DNA of 64,000 nucleotides from Alienimonas californiensis (lineage in GTDB: Bacteria > Planctomycetota > Planctomycetia > Planctomycetales > Planctomycetaceae). Positions 40,226 to 48,371 of the stretch are shown here, one piece after another; position 1 is the stretch's first letter, and each line of letters opens with the position of its first letter. The DNA lies in contig NZ_CP036265.1 in NCBI RefSeq assembly GCF_007743815.1, positions 308,501 through 372,500 on the forward strand, written 5' to 3'. Below the pieces are notes generated by a model that saw only the letters and a program-made list of their open reading frames with translations, was not told the origin of the DNA and did not search any database. The position numbers and the translations under genes were made by a program.

Positions 40226-42225
40226 GCGACCCCACCACGGACTCTCTGCCCGCCAGCCCCGGCCGGTCCGCGATGACCGACGCCCCCGCGGCGGCGCGCC
40301 TCCTGGTCGTCGACGACGACGAGCCGAAGCGGTACACGATCGTCCATACGCTCCGCCGCGCCGGCTACGACGTCCGCGAGGCCGCGACCGGCGCCGACGC
40401 GCTGCGGCTGGCGGGGGGCGGGTCGACGGAGCCCCCCCCGGACGGCCCGCCGGACCTCGTCGTCCTCGATGTCCAACTGCCCGATTTCAGCGGGCTGGAG
40501 GTCTGCCGCCGGCTCAAAGCGAACCCGGCGACGGCCCGGATCCCGGTGCTGCACCTCTCGACGGTGTACGTCGAAAGCGGCGACCGCACCCGCGGGCTGG
40601 AGGGCGGGGCCGACGGCTACCTGAACCAGTCCGCCGAGCCGGAGGAGGTGCTCGCCACCGTCCGCGCCCTGCTGCGGGTGCGGCGGGCCGAAGAGGCCGC
40701 CCGCCGCGCCGCCCGCGGGTGGCGGGCGACGTTCGACGCCATCCGCGACGGCATCTGTCTGCTGGACGCCGACGGCGTGATCCGCCGCTGCAACGCCGCC
40801 CTGGCGCCGATGCTGGGGAGGACCGGGGACGAACTCCTCGGACGCCCGCTCTCCGACGTCCTGCCCGCCGCCGAAAACGAAGAGGCCGCCGGCGGCGAGC
40901 CGGTCGAGCTGCGCTGCGGGGAGCGCTGGCTACGGGTCGTGGTGGACCCGATCCCCGGCGAGTCGGACGGCGTGACGGACGGGACGGTGTGCGTCGTGTC
41001 CGATGTGACGGAGCGGCACGCGATGGTCGCCCAACTGCGGGAGCGGACCGACGCCCTCACCGAGGAGCACCTTCGCAAGGACGAGTTCCTGGCGATGCTG
41101 GCCCACGAACTCCGCAACCCTCTCAGCCCCATCAAGAACGCCGCCCTGCTGCTGGGCGGTTTGGACGGGGAAGGGAGCGAACCCGAACCGTCCGCCCGGC
41201 GAGAGGCGTGCGAGATTCTCGGCCGGCAGGTCGACCACCTCTCCCGGCTGGTGGACGATCTGTTGGACGTCTCCCGCATCGTCCGCGGCCGAATCGAACT
41301 CCGCCGCGAGCCGATCGACCTTCGCGTCTGCGTTCACACCGCCGTCGAGGCGGTCCGTCCGCTCATCCGAGAGCAAAACCACGACCTGTCCCTCACCTTG
41401 CCGGACGACCCGGTCTGGGTGAACGGGGACGCGGTCCGGCTGGCGCAGATCCTCTCGAACCTGCTCACCAACGCCGCGAAGTACATGGTTCCCGGCGGGG
41501 CCGTCCGCGTTCGGGCGGAGCGTGAGACGGACGGGGAGGGCGGCGGGACGGTGGCCGTCGTCGTGGAGGACGACGGACTGGGGATCGCCGCCGACGTGTT
41601 GCCGCACGTCTTCGTTCTGTTCGCGCAGGGGGAGACGAGCATCGAACGGGCGCGGGGCGGGTTGGGGATCGGGCTGACGCTGGTGAAGCGGCTGGCGACG
41701 ATGCACGGCGGGACGGTCGTCGCAGACAGCCCCGGCCCCGGCCGCGGCAGCACGTTTACCCTGCGCCTGCCGACCCTCGCCGCGGGGCCGGCGGACGCGG
41801 AGCCGCGGACGACCGGGGCGACCGCAGCCCCCGCCGTCGAGCCCGGCCGGTCGCTGAAGGTGTTGGTGGTCGAAGACAGCCGCCCGGCGGCCCTCATGAT
41901 GACCCGGCTGATCGAGCGGTTCTGGGGCCACGAGGTCCGTGTGGCCGCCGACGGCGCGGCGGGTTTGGCGGCGGCGGCGGCGTTCGGTCCGGACCTCGTG
42001 CTGTGCGACATCGGCCTGCCCGGCATCAGCGGCTACGAAGTCGCGGAGCGGCTGCGGGCGGACGACGCCACCGCCGACGTCCTGCTCGTCGCCCTCACCG
42101 GCTACGGCGCGGTGGAGGACCGCCGCAAGTCCGCCGCCGCCGGCTTCGACGCCCACCTCGTCAAGCCGGCCGGCGTGGAAGAACTCAAAGCCCTGTTCAC
42201 CCACGAGAAACTCGCACCGACCTGA
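40222..42225 (+). CDS. Receiver-PAS-histidine kinase-receiver hybrid protein
   Basis: 667 residues from a GTG that overlaps the previous stop (GTGA). Order: receiver 1 (LLVVDDDEPKR, Asp83 in VLDVQLPD), a PAS-like domain (about 165-265; FDAIRDGICLLDADGVIRRC), HisKA with His295 (FLAMLAHELRNPLSPIKNAA), HATPase (NLLTNAAKY with Asn417, EDDGLGIA, GGLGIGLTL) and receiver 2 (LVVEDSRPAA, Asp596 in LCDIGLPG). It probably receives phosphate from the preceding hybrid kinase and closes the stressosome operon. No DNA-binding output domain is encoded nearby, so the final target is unknown. Confidence 0.88.
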   Translation: MSDPTTDSLPASPGRSAMTDAPAAARLLVVDDDEPKRYTIVHTLRRAGYDVREAATGADALRLAGGGSTEPPPDGPPDLVVLDVQLPDFSGLEVCRRLKANPATARIPVLHLSTVYVESGDRTRGLEGGADGYLNQSAEPEEVLATVRALLRVRRAEEAARRAARGWRATFDAIRDGICLLDADGVIRRCNAALAPMLGRTGDELLGRPLSDVLPAAENEEAAGGEPVELRCGERWLRVVVDPIPGESDGVTDGTVCVVSDVTERHAMVAQLRERTDALTEEHLRKDEFLAMLAHELRNPLSPIKNAALLLGGLDGEGSEPEPSARREACEILGRQVDHLSRLVDDLLDVSRIVRGRIELRREPIDLRVCVHTAVEAVRPLIREQNHDLSLTLPDDPVWVNGDAVRLAQILSNLLTNAAKYMVPGGAVRVRAERETDGEGGGTVAVVVEDDGLGIAADVLPHVFVLFAQGETSIERARGGLGIGLTLVKRLATMHGGTVVADSPGPGRGSTFTLRLPTLAAGPADAEPRTTGATAAPAVEPGRSLKVLVVEDSRPAALMMTRLIERFWGHEVRVAADGAAGLAAAAAFGPDLVLCDIGLPGISGYEVAERLRADDATADVLLVALTGYGAVEDRRKSAAAGFDAHLVKPAGVEELKALFTHEKLAPT

Positions 42226-42671
42226 CCCGCGAGAACGAGGGCGGCGGCCGGGCTCATCGCGGGGCGGGCGAATACGGCGGGCCGCCGCTGCGGCGGCCGG
42301 GGAAAGATCTGCGAGAGTTTCTCCGACAGTCGCTCCCCCTGTCGCCCCCCATGTCTCCCGGCGTACGGCCGGACCAAAGGGGCGTCTTCGTCCCGGATCC
42401 GTCGCGGCGGTGGGTCTCTTCAGGAGGTCGGGCTCAGAGAATCCGTCGGCGCCGACGCGGCCGACGCGGCGGCGGTCTTGACAGCGGCCCCGGATCCGCC
42501 GAAGAGAGACGGTCCGCGCGTCGATTCGGCGTCGGCCCTCTCACGTTCAGGCCCCCGGATCGGATCGCGAATGACGTTCGGGCGGGGAGACCGAACCACG
42601 ACGCCCGCGGCCGGGCGGCTGCGGGCAGGACGGGGCGGACCAAGACCGGCCGCCGTCGCGGGGGCCGGGCG
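42226..42671. other. Gap between the stressosome operon and the acyltransferase gene
   Basis: 446 bases without a supported gene. Early in it, GGCCGCC (42280-42286) and GGCGGCC (42292-42298) can form a 7-base-pair hairpin with a 5-base loop; no T-run follows. The promoter of the next genes is expected in the second half. The open frames on both strands have no recognisable product. Confidence 0.35.
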
Positions 42672-43364
42672 ATGAAGGCGACCGAACCGATCGATCGGCG
42701 GCCGTCCTCCGGGGCGACGTGCCGCACGGGGGCGAAGCGGGGGGTCGATCTGCTCGCGGCGGCGGTCACGCTGCCGGCGTGGGCGGCGTACCGACTGTCC
42801 GCCGCGGCCCTCGGGGCCGAACGGGCGTTCCCGGGCTACGCCCAGGCCTTCGCCCTCCTGCCCGGGCTGTGCGGCGTCACCCTGCGGCGGGCGTTCTTCC
42901 GGCAGACCCTGCGGGCCTGCGGGCGGGACGTGCACGTCGGGTTCGGGGCGCTGCTGACCTCGCCCGAGACGACGCTGGGCGCGCGGTGCTACGTCGGCCC
43001 GTACTGCGTGCTGGGGGCCGTGGACGTGGGCGAGGACGCGCTGCTGGGGTCGGCGGTGTCGGTGACGAACGGCGGCCGTCAGCACGGGATCGACCGGCTG
43101 GACATGCCCGTCCGCGAGCAGCCGGGCGAGTGGCCGCGGGTCGCGATTGGACGGGACGCGTGGGTCGGCGACCGGGCAGTGGTCATGGCGGACGTCGGCG
43201 AGCAGGCCGTGATCGCCGCGGCCGCGGTGGTCACCGGTCCGGTCGGCCCCCGCCAGATCATGGCCGGCGTGCCGGCCCGGGCGATCGGGGAACGGGGCGC
43301 CGTGCGTGACAACCGCCCCCCGACGCCCGCGACCGCCGCCTCGTCCGTCGGCGGGGGAGACTGA
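42672..43364 (+). CDS. Left-handed beta-helix (hexapeptide) acyltransferase
   Basis: 230 residues from ATG 42672. An N-terminal amphipathic/hydrophobic region of about 60 residues is followed by hexapeptide turns: GRDVHVGFGALLTSPETTLG, ARCYVGPYCVLGAVDVGEDA, LLGSAVSVTNGGRQHGI (with the His of the family's active site), RVAIGRDAWVGDRAVVMADV and AVIAAAAVVTGPV, then AGVPARAIGERG. It resembles serine/sugar O-acetyltransferases of the CysE/WcaF type used in exopolysaccharide decoration. The Asn-synthase-like gene starts three bases after its stop, so the two are probably one unit. Confidence 0.82.
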   Translation: MKATEPIDRRPSSGATCRTGAKRGVDLLAAAVTLPAWAAYRLSAAALGAERAFPGYAQAFALLPGLCGVTLRRAFFRQTLRACGRDVHVGFGALLTSPETTLGARCYVGPYCVLGAVDVGEDALLGSAVSVTNGGRQHGIDRLDMPVREQPGEWPRVAIGRDAWVGDRAVVMADVGEQAVIAAAAVVTGPVGPRQIMAGVPARAIGERGAVRDNRPPTPATAASSVGGGD

Positions 43365-43366
43365 CC

Positions 43367-45322
43367 GTGTGCGGCTTCTCCGCCCTGCTCTCCGCCGACC
43401 CGTCGATCCCGCCCGCAGGAGCGGGTTCGCCGCTCGACCGGATGACGGCCGCCCTGGCCCACCGGGGGCCGGACGGCGCAGGGCGCTACGCCGAGCCGCA
43501 CGTCGGCCTGGGGCACCGGCGGCTGTCGATCATCGACCTCGCCGGGGGCGACCAGCCGATGCGGTCGGCCGACGGCCGGTTCGCGGTCGCCTTCAACGGG
43601 GAGATCTACAACTACCGCGCACTGCGGGCCGACCTGGAGGGCCGCGACCACGCCTTCCGCACGGCGTCCGACACCGAGACCCTCCTGCACCTCGCCGCCG
43701 AGCACGCCGAGCGATCCGACGACGAGTACGGCGCGGCGGTCTGCACGCCGCTGCGGGGGATGTTCGCCTTCGCCCTGTGGGACGCCCAGCGGCGGCGACT
43801 GCTGCTCGCCCGGGATCGGGTCGGGCAGAAGCCGGTCTACCTGCATCACGACCGCGGCGGGAAACGGCTGCGGGTCGCCTCGGAGCTCACCGCTCTGGCG
43901 GCGGCGGGGGCGCCGCGGGAGCTGGACCCGGCGGCGGTCGACCGGTACCTGACGCTGGGCTGCGTGCCGGGGCCGCGGACGATCTTCCGGGGCGTCGCCA
44001 AGCTGCCGCCGGCGCACACGCTGGTCGTCTCCCCCGGCGACCTGGAGCGGGGCGAACTGCCGCCGCCGCGGCGGTACTGGGAACTGCGATACCGGCCGGA
44101 CCTGTCCAAATCGCGGGCGGAGTGGGTCGAGGCGGTGCGGGCGAAGGTCGCCGAGGCCGTGCGGACGCACCTCGTGGCGGACGTGCCAGTGGGGGCCTTC
44201 CTGTCGGGCGGATTGGACAGCGGCGCCGTCGTCGCCCACGCCGCGGCCGGGCTGCGCGAGGCGGGGGGGCGCCTGAAGACGTTCTCAGTCGGGTTCGACG
44301 AGCGGGGGTTCTCCGAACTGCCCGCGGCCAAACTGATCGCCGAGCGGTACGACACGGACCACGCCGAGCGCGTCGTCCGGGCGGACGCCGACGGCGGGCT
44401 GGACGGGGTCCTGACGCACTACGACGAACCCTTCGCCGACCCCTCCGCCGTGCCGACGCTGGCGGTCGCGGCGGCCGCCGCGGGGGCGGGCGGCGTAAAG
44501 GTCGTGCTGACGGGCGACGGCGGGGACGAGGCCTTCGGCGGCTACGCCCGCTACGCCCACGACCTGCGCGAGGCCGCCGTGCGTCGGCGGCTGCCGCCCG
44601 CGCTGCGGGCGGGGCTGGGGCCGATCGCGGCGGCGTGGCCCCGCGGCCGCGGTCTGCCGCGGGCGCTGCGGCTCAAGTCGACGCTGACGAACCTCGCGGC
44701 CGACCCCGCCGCGGCGTTCGCCAACACGCTCGGCCTCTGCCGCCCGCCGCTGCGGGGCGAACTGCTGCACCCCGACGTGCGGGCCGAACTCGCCGGCGCC
44801 ACGGCCGAACAGGAACTCGCGGCCGCGTACGCCGCCGCCTACCGGCACGACGGGGCGGACTCTCTCTCCGACCCGCTGCGGGGGATGCTGGCCTGCGACA
44901 CTGCGGTCCTGCTGCCGGACGATTTCCTGGTGAAGGTGGACCGGGCGACGATGGCCCGCGGGCTGGAGGCCCGCCCGCCGCTGCTGGACCACGAACTGCT
45001 GGAACTGGCGGCGACGATCCCCTCGGACCTGAAGGCCGGGCCGGGCCGCACGAAGACGATCTTCCGCGAGGCCTGCGGCGACCTGCTGCCGGAGGCGGTC
45101 CGGCGGCTGCCCAAGCGGGGCTTCGACGTGCCGACCGACGCCTGGCTCCGCGGCCCGCTGGCGGAGCGGTTCGAGGAGACGGTCTTTTCCGCCGGCGCCC
45201 TCGACGGCGTGCTCGACCGGGACGGCGTCCGCCGCGTCTGGGAGGCCCACCGCGCCGGCCGGGCGGGATACGGCAAGCCGCTGTGGGCGGTGCTGGTCCT
45301 CGCGGGGTGGTTGCGGCGATGA
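43367..45322 (+). CDS. asnB: Glutamine-hydrolysing asparagine synthase family protein
   Basis: 651 residues from a GTG three bases after the acyltransferase stop. Cys2 is the glutaminase nucleophile (MCGFSALLS), with AHRGPDGAG, GHRRLSIIDL and FNGEIYNYRALR completing the N-terminal domain. The synthase domain has the PP-loop SGGLDSGAVVAH (280-291), VVLTGDGGDEAFGGYARYAH and VKVDRATMARGLEARPPLLD. It could make asparagine, but next to surface-polymer genes it may instead amidate a sugar acid or polymer, as in exosortase-linked amidotransferases. The substrate cannot be decided from sequence. Its stop overlaps the Sir2 start. Confidence 0.87.
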   Translation: MCGFSALLSADPSIPPAGAGSPLDRMTAALAHRGPDGAGRYAEPHVGLGHRRLSIIDLAGGDQPMRSADGRFAVAFNGEIYNYRALRADLEGRDHAFRTASDTETLLHLAAEHAERSDDEYGAAVCTPLRGMFAFALWDAQRRRLLLARDRVGQKPVYLHHDRGGKRLRVASELTALAAAGAPRELDPAAVDRYLTLGCVPGPRTIFRGVAKLPPAHTLVVSPGDLERGELPPPRRYWELRYRPDLSKSRAEWVEAVRAKVAEAVRTHLVADVPVGAFLSGGLDSGAVVAHAAAGLREAGGRLKTFSVGFDERGFSELPAAKLIAERYDTDHAERVVRADADGGLDGVLTHYDEPFADPSAVPTLAVAAAAAGAGGVKVVLTGDGGDEAFGGYARYAHDLREAAVRRRLPPALRAGLGPIAAAWPRGRGLPRALRLKSTLTNLAADPAAAFANTLGLCRPPLRGELLHPDVRAELAGATAEQELAAAYAAAYRHDGADSLSDPLRGMLACDTAVLLPDDFLVKVDRATMARGLEARPPLLDHELLELAATIPSDLKAGPGRTKTIFREACGDLLPEAVRRLPKRGFDVPTDAWLRGPLAERFEETVFSAGALDGVLDRDGVRRVWEAHRAGRAGYGKPLWAVLVLAGWLRR

Positions 45323-46198
45323 GTCCGCCATCAGGACCGCCGCGGGCCCCGGCGCCGGGGCCCCCCGCGCCGGCGTTCGTCCGGACCGCTGCCGAATGGA
45401 TCCGTGACTGCGGCGGTCTGTTGGTGGGGGCGGGCGCCGGGATGGGCGTCGACTCCGGCCTGCCGGACTTCCGCGGGCCGGAGGGATTCTGGAAGGCCTA
45501 CCCGGCGCTGGGGCGGGCCGGCGTCTCGTTCCAGCAGATGGCAGACCCGCGATGGTTCCGCGAGGATCCCCGCCGGGCGTGGGGGGTTCTACGGGCATCG
45601 GCTGAACCTCTACCGGACCACGACGCCGCACGCCGGGTTCGGCCTGCTCGCCGAGTGGGCCGCGGCGGCGCCGGCCGGCGGCTTCGTGTTCACCAGCAAC
45701 GTCGACGGGCAGTTTCAGCAGGCCGGGTGGGATTCGGACCGGATCGTGGAATGTCACGGCTCCATCCACTTTCTCCAGTGTCTCGTCCGCTGTTCCGACG
45801 CGATCTGGCCGGCGGACGACGTGACCGTCGAAGTCGACGCCGAGACCTGTCGAGCCAAGGGCGAACTGCCGACCTGCCCCGGCTGCGGACTGCTCGCCCG
45901 GCCGAACGTGCTGATGTTCGGCGACGCCGGCTGGCTGCCGGGCCGGACCGACGACCAGGAGCGACGCTACGCGGCGTGGCGAAACGGCCTCCCCCGCGAG
46001 GCTCTGACGGCGGTCGAACTCGGCGCCGGAACCGCGATCGCGACCGTCCGTCGCGAGTGCGAACGCCGGGCGGACCGGCTCGTCCGCATCAACCCGCGAG
46101 ACGCCGCCGTCCCGGCCGGGGGCGTGGCGCTGAAGTGCGGGGCTCTCGACGCCCTGGATCGCCTCGATGCGGCGTTGCGTGAGCTCGAACGCGTGTGA
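45319..46198 (+). pseudogene. Sir2-family NAD-dependent deacylase, single-base frameshift
   Basis: The ATG at 45319 overlaps the asnB stop (ATGA). The first frame gives LLVGAGAGMGVDSGLPDFRG, a clean Sir2 NAD motif. In the run of six G at 45581-45586 the frame is lost. Removing one G restores a read-through (…RRAWGFYGHRLNLYR…) to TSNVDGQFQQAG and ECHGSIHF (catalytic His), then four cysteines of the zinc site (CLVRC and CPGCG), ending at 46198. So the gene is a full-length Sir2 with one extra G. It may be a true pseudogene, a sequencing error in a homopolymer or, least likely, a slippage gene. Confidence 0.8.
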
Positions 46199-46345
46199 GT
46201 CTCGGGCTTCGGATCTGTCGTGGGGACGGCGACGCGATCTGCAGCGTCAACGGGCTGTGGGCGTCAACCGCTGTGGGACTACGATCACGGCTCTGGGATG
46301 CGCCCGAGATCCTGTGTTCCGGTTCCGCCGCACCGAGGCCGATCC

Positions 46346-46930
46346 ATGCAACGAATCGCAATCGGTCGCCTCGCGGGAGCGTATTCGCTGCCGTTCCTGT
46401 TGTACGCCCTCGTCGTAGGGTTCAGGCTGTCCGGAGTCCAGCCGACGGCGGAGGGGAAGGCGGGCGATGTGCTGACCGCGGTCTATCTTCTGTTTGGAGC
46501 GTCGGTCGCGTACACCGAGTTTCTCCGCCGGATCTTTGAGACGTCCTTCAGCACTGGGGGTCGGCCGTTTTGGTGGTGGACGTTCAGCTTGCTCCTCGGC
46601 CTCTTCGCCGGCGACGAAGTGTTTATCATCCCGAGTTCGCGGGTTAGCTGCTGAACGTCAGAGACGCCTTCATACTGCTGGCCTATGGCGTAACCTTCGT
46701 CGGTCTCCTCGCGTTCAACCGTGAGGAGATGCTGACGCAGAAGACCGTCGTCTCCTGGGTCGCGTTTATGCTCTGCGGGGCGCTCGCCCTGCTCTTCGAC
46801 CTCCTGTACCGGGGGGGACGGTCGTTTTGGCGGAGTGCCGCCGGAAAAAGCGCCGGCGAGCTTTTGCAGCATGGCCTGCTGTGCGGCCCCCACGGTAACG
46901 TTTTGAGCCTTCGCCTCCGTAGAGCGGTTT
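46346..46930 (+). pseudogene. Hypothetical membrane-protein gene broken by frameshift
   Basis: An ATG at 46346 opens a hydrophobic frame (GAYSLPFLLYALVVGFRLSG, FWWWTFSLLLGLFAGDE) that stops at 46654. In the -1 frame the membrane protein appears to continue at about 46648 (LLNVRDAFILLAYGVTFVGL, then VVSWVAFMLCGALALLFDLL). One missing base near 46648 would join them into a polytopic membrane protein of perhaps 180 residues. The end is not clear, because that frame runs on into the next gene with a basic, unlikely tail. I do not recognise the family. Lower GC than the surroundings suggests transferred DNA. Confidence 0.5.
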
Positions 46931-46931
46931 C

Positions 46932-48293
46932 ATGTCTGGCAGCTTCGCTGACCGCCTTTCCGCCGACTGCCCCGCCGCAGGCCTTCGGGCCGCCCTCCAG
47001 AACCGCACCGCCCGCGTGGGGGTGATCGGGCTGGGCTACGTCGGCCTGCCGCTGTTGGACGCCTTCGTCAACGCCGGGTTCAAGACGATCGGCTTCGACA
47101 CCGACCGGGCCAAGGTAGACGCCCTGCTGGACGGCCGCAGCTATATCAAGCACGTGCCCGGCGCCAAAATCGCCCGCTGGCTGCGCGAGGACGCCTTCGA
47201 ACCGACCGACGACTTCGACCGGCTGGCCGAACCGGACGTGCTTTTAATCTGCGTCCCCACCCCCCTGACCGACGCCCGCGACCCGGACCTGTCGTACGTG
47301 GAGGGCAGCGCCCGGGCGATCGCCAAAGCCCTGCGGCCGGGGCAGTTGGTAGCGCTCGAAAGCACCACCTACCCCGGCACCACCCGGGACGTGCTGCTGC
47401 CGATCCTGGCGGAAAGCGGCCTGACCGCCGGCGACGATTATTTCCTCGCCTACAGCCCGGAGCGGGAGGACCCCGGCAACCCGGACTACACCGCCGCCGG
47501 CATCCCCAAGGTCGTCGGCGGGCTGGACGAACTCAGCGGGGAGCTGGCCTGCCTCCTCTATGAGTCCGCGGTGGTGCGGGTGATCCCCGTCGGCAGCCCG
47601 GAGGTCGCCGAGGCCTGCAAGATCCTCGAGAACACCTACCGGGCGGTGAACATCGCCCTGGTCAACGAGTTAAAAGTCCTGCTGGACCGGATGCACGTCG
47701 ACGTCTGGGAGGTGATCGACGCCGCCAAGACGAAGCCGTTCGGCTTCCAGGCCTTCTATCCCGGTCCGGGGCTGGGCGGACACTGCATCCCGATCGACCC
47801 GTTCTACCTCACCTGGCTGGCCCGCCGGCAGGGGCTCAATACGCGGTTTATCGAACTGGCCGGCGAGGTGAACACCTCGATGCCGGAGTACGTCGTCGGC
47901 AAGGTCGTGACGGCCCTGAACGACGCGACCAAGCCGGTGCGGGGCAGCAAGATCTGCGTGCTGGGGCTGGCGTATAAGAAGAACGTCGACGACCACCGCG
48001 AGAGCCCCAGCTTCGAACTGCTCCACCGGCTGGACGAACTGGGCGCGGAACTCAGCTACCACGACCCGCACGTCCCCCGCATGCCCCGCGGCAAGCGGAA
48101 CTACCCGGACCCGCCGGAACTCGTCAGCGAATCGCTCACCCCGGAGTTCTTAGCGGGGCAGGACTGCGTCCTCATCGCCACGGACCACGCGGCGGTCGAT
48201 TACGAAACCGTGGTAAGGCACGCCCCGCTGGTGGTGGACACGCGTGGGGCGACCCGGGGGCTGGAAAGCCTCGGTACGGTGGTGAAGGCGTAA
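46932..48293 (+). CDS. Nucleotide-sugar 6-dehydrogenase (WbpA/UDP-HexNAc dehydrogenase type)
   Basis: 453 residues. The Rossmann start is VGVIGLGYVGLPLLDAFVNA (glycine loop 32-38), then CVPTPLTDARDPDLSYV, ESTTYPGTT, FLAYSPEREDPGN and ENTYRAVNIALVNEL. The catalytic Cys285 is in GPGLGGHCIPIDPFYL. The C-terminal domain has VLGLAYKKNVDDHRESPSFE. The 'S-P-E-R-x-D-P-G' and 'D-x-R-x-S-P' patterns fit UDP-N-acetylglucosamine/-galactosamine 6-dehydrogenases better than plain UDP-glucose dehydrogenase. It uses two NAD to turn the 6-OH into a carboxylate and supplies sugar acids for surface polymers. Confidence 0.9.
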   Translation: MSGSFADRLSADCPAAGLRAALQNRTARVGVIGLGYVGLPLLDAFVNAGFKTIGFDTDRAKVDALLDGRSYIKHVPGAKIARWLREDAFEPTDDFDRLAEPDVLLICVPTPLTDARDPDLSYVEGSARAIAKALRPGQLVALESTTYPGTTRDVLLPILAESGLTAGDDYFLAYSPEREDPGNPDYTAAGIPKVVGGLDELSGELACLLYESAVVRVIPVGSPEVAEACKILENTYRAVNIALVNELKVLLDRMHVDVWEVIDAAKTKPFGFQAFYPGPGLGGHCIPIDPFYLTWLARRQGLNTRFIELAGEVNTSMPEYVVGKVVTALNDATKPVRGSKICVLGLAYKKNVDDHRESPSFELLHRLDELGAELSYHDPHVPRMPRGKRNYPDPPELVSESLTPEFLAGQDCVLIATDHAAVDYETVVRHAPLVVDTRGATRGLESLGTVVKA

Positions 48294-48324
48294 CGGGAAC
48301 GGCCCTGTTAAACACCGGCAACAC

Positions 48325-48359
48325 GGGGCGAACGGTTTGGACGCCGACCGAAACGCCCC
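48325..48359. terminator. Interrupted hairpin between convergent genes
   Basis: GGGGCG (48325-48330) pairs with CGCCCC (48354-48359), and CGGT with ACCG pair further in. The structure is weak and has no T-run. It lies in the 78-base gap between the dehydrogenase gene and the beta-propeller gene, where both transcripts must end. Confidence 0.3.
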
Positions 48360-48371
48360 TTCGCCGCGCTA

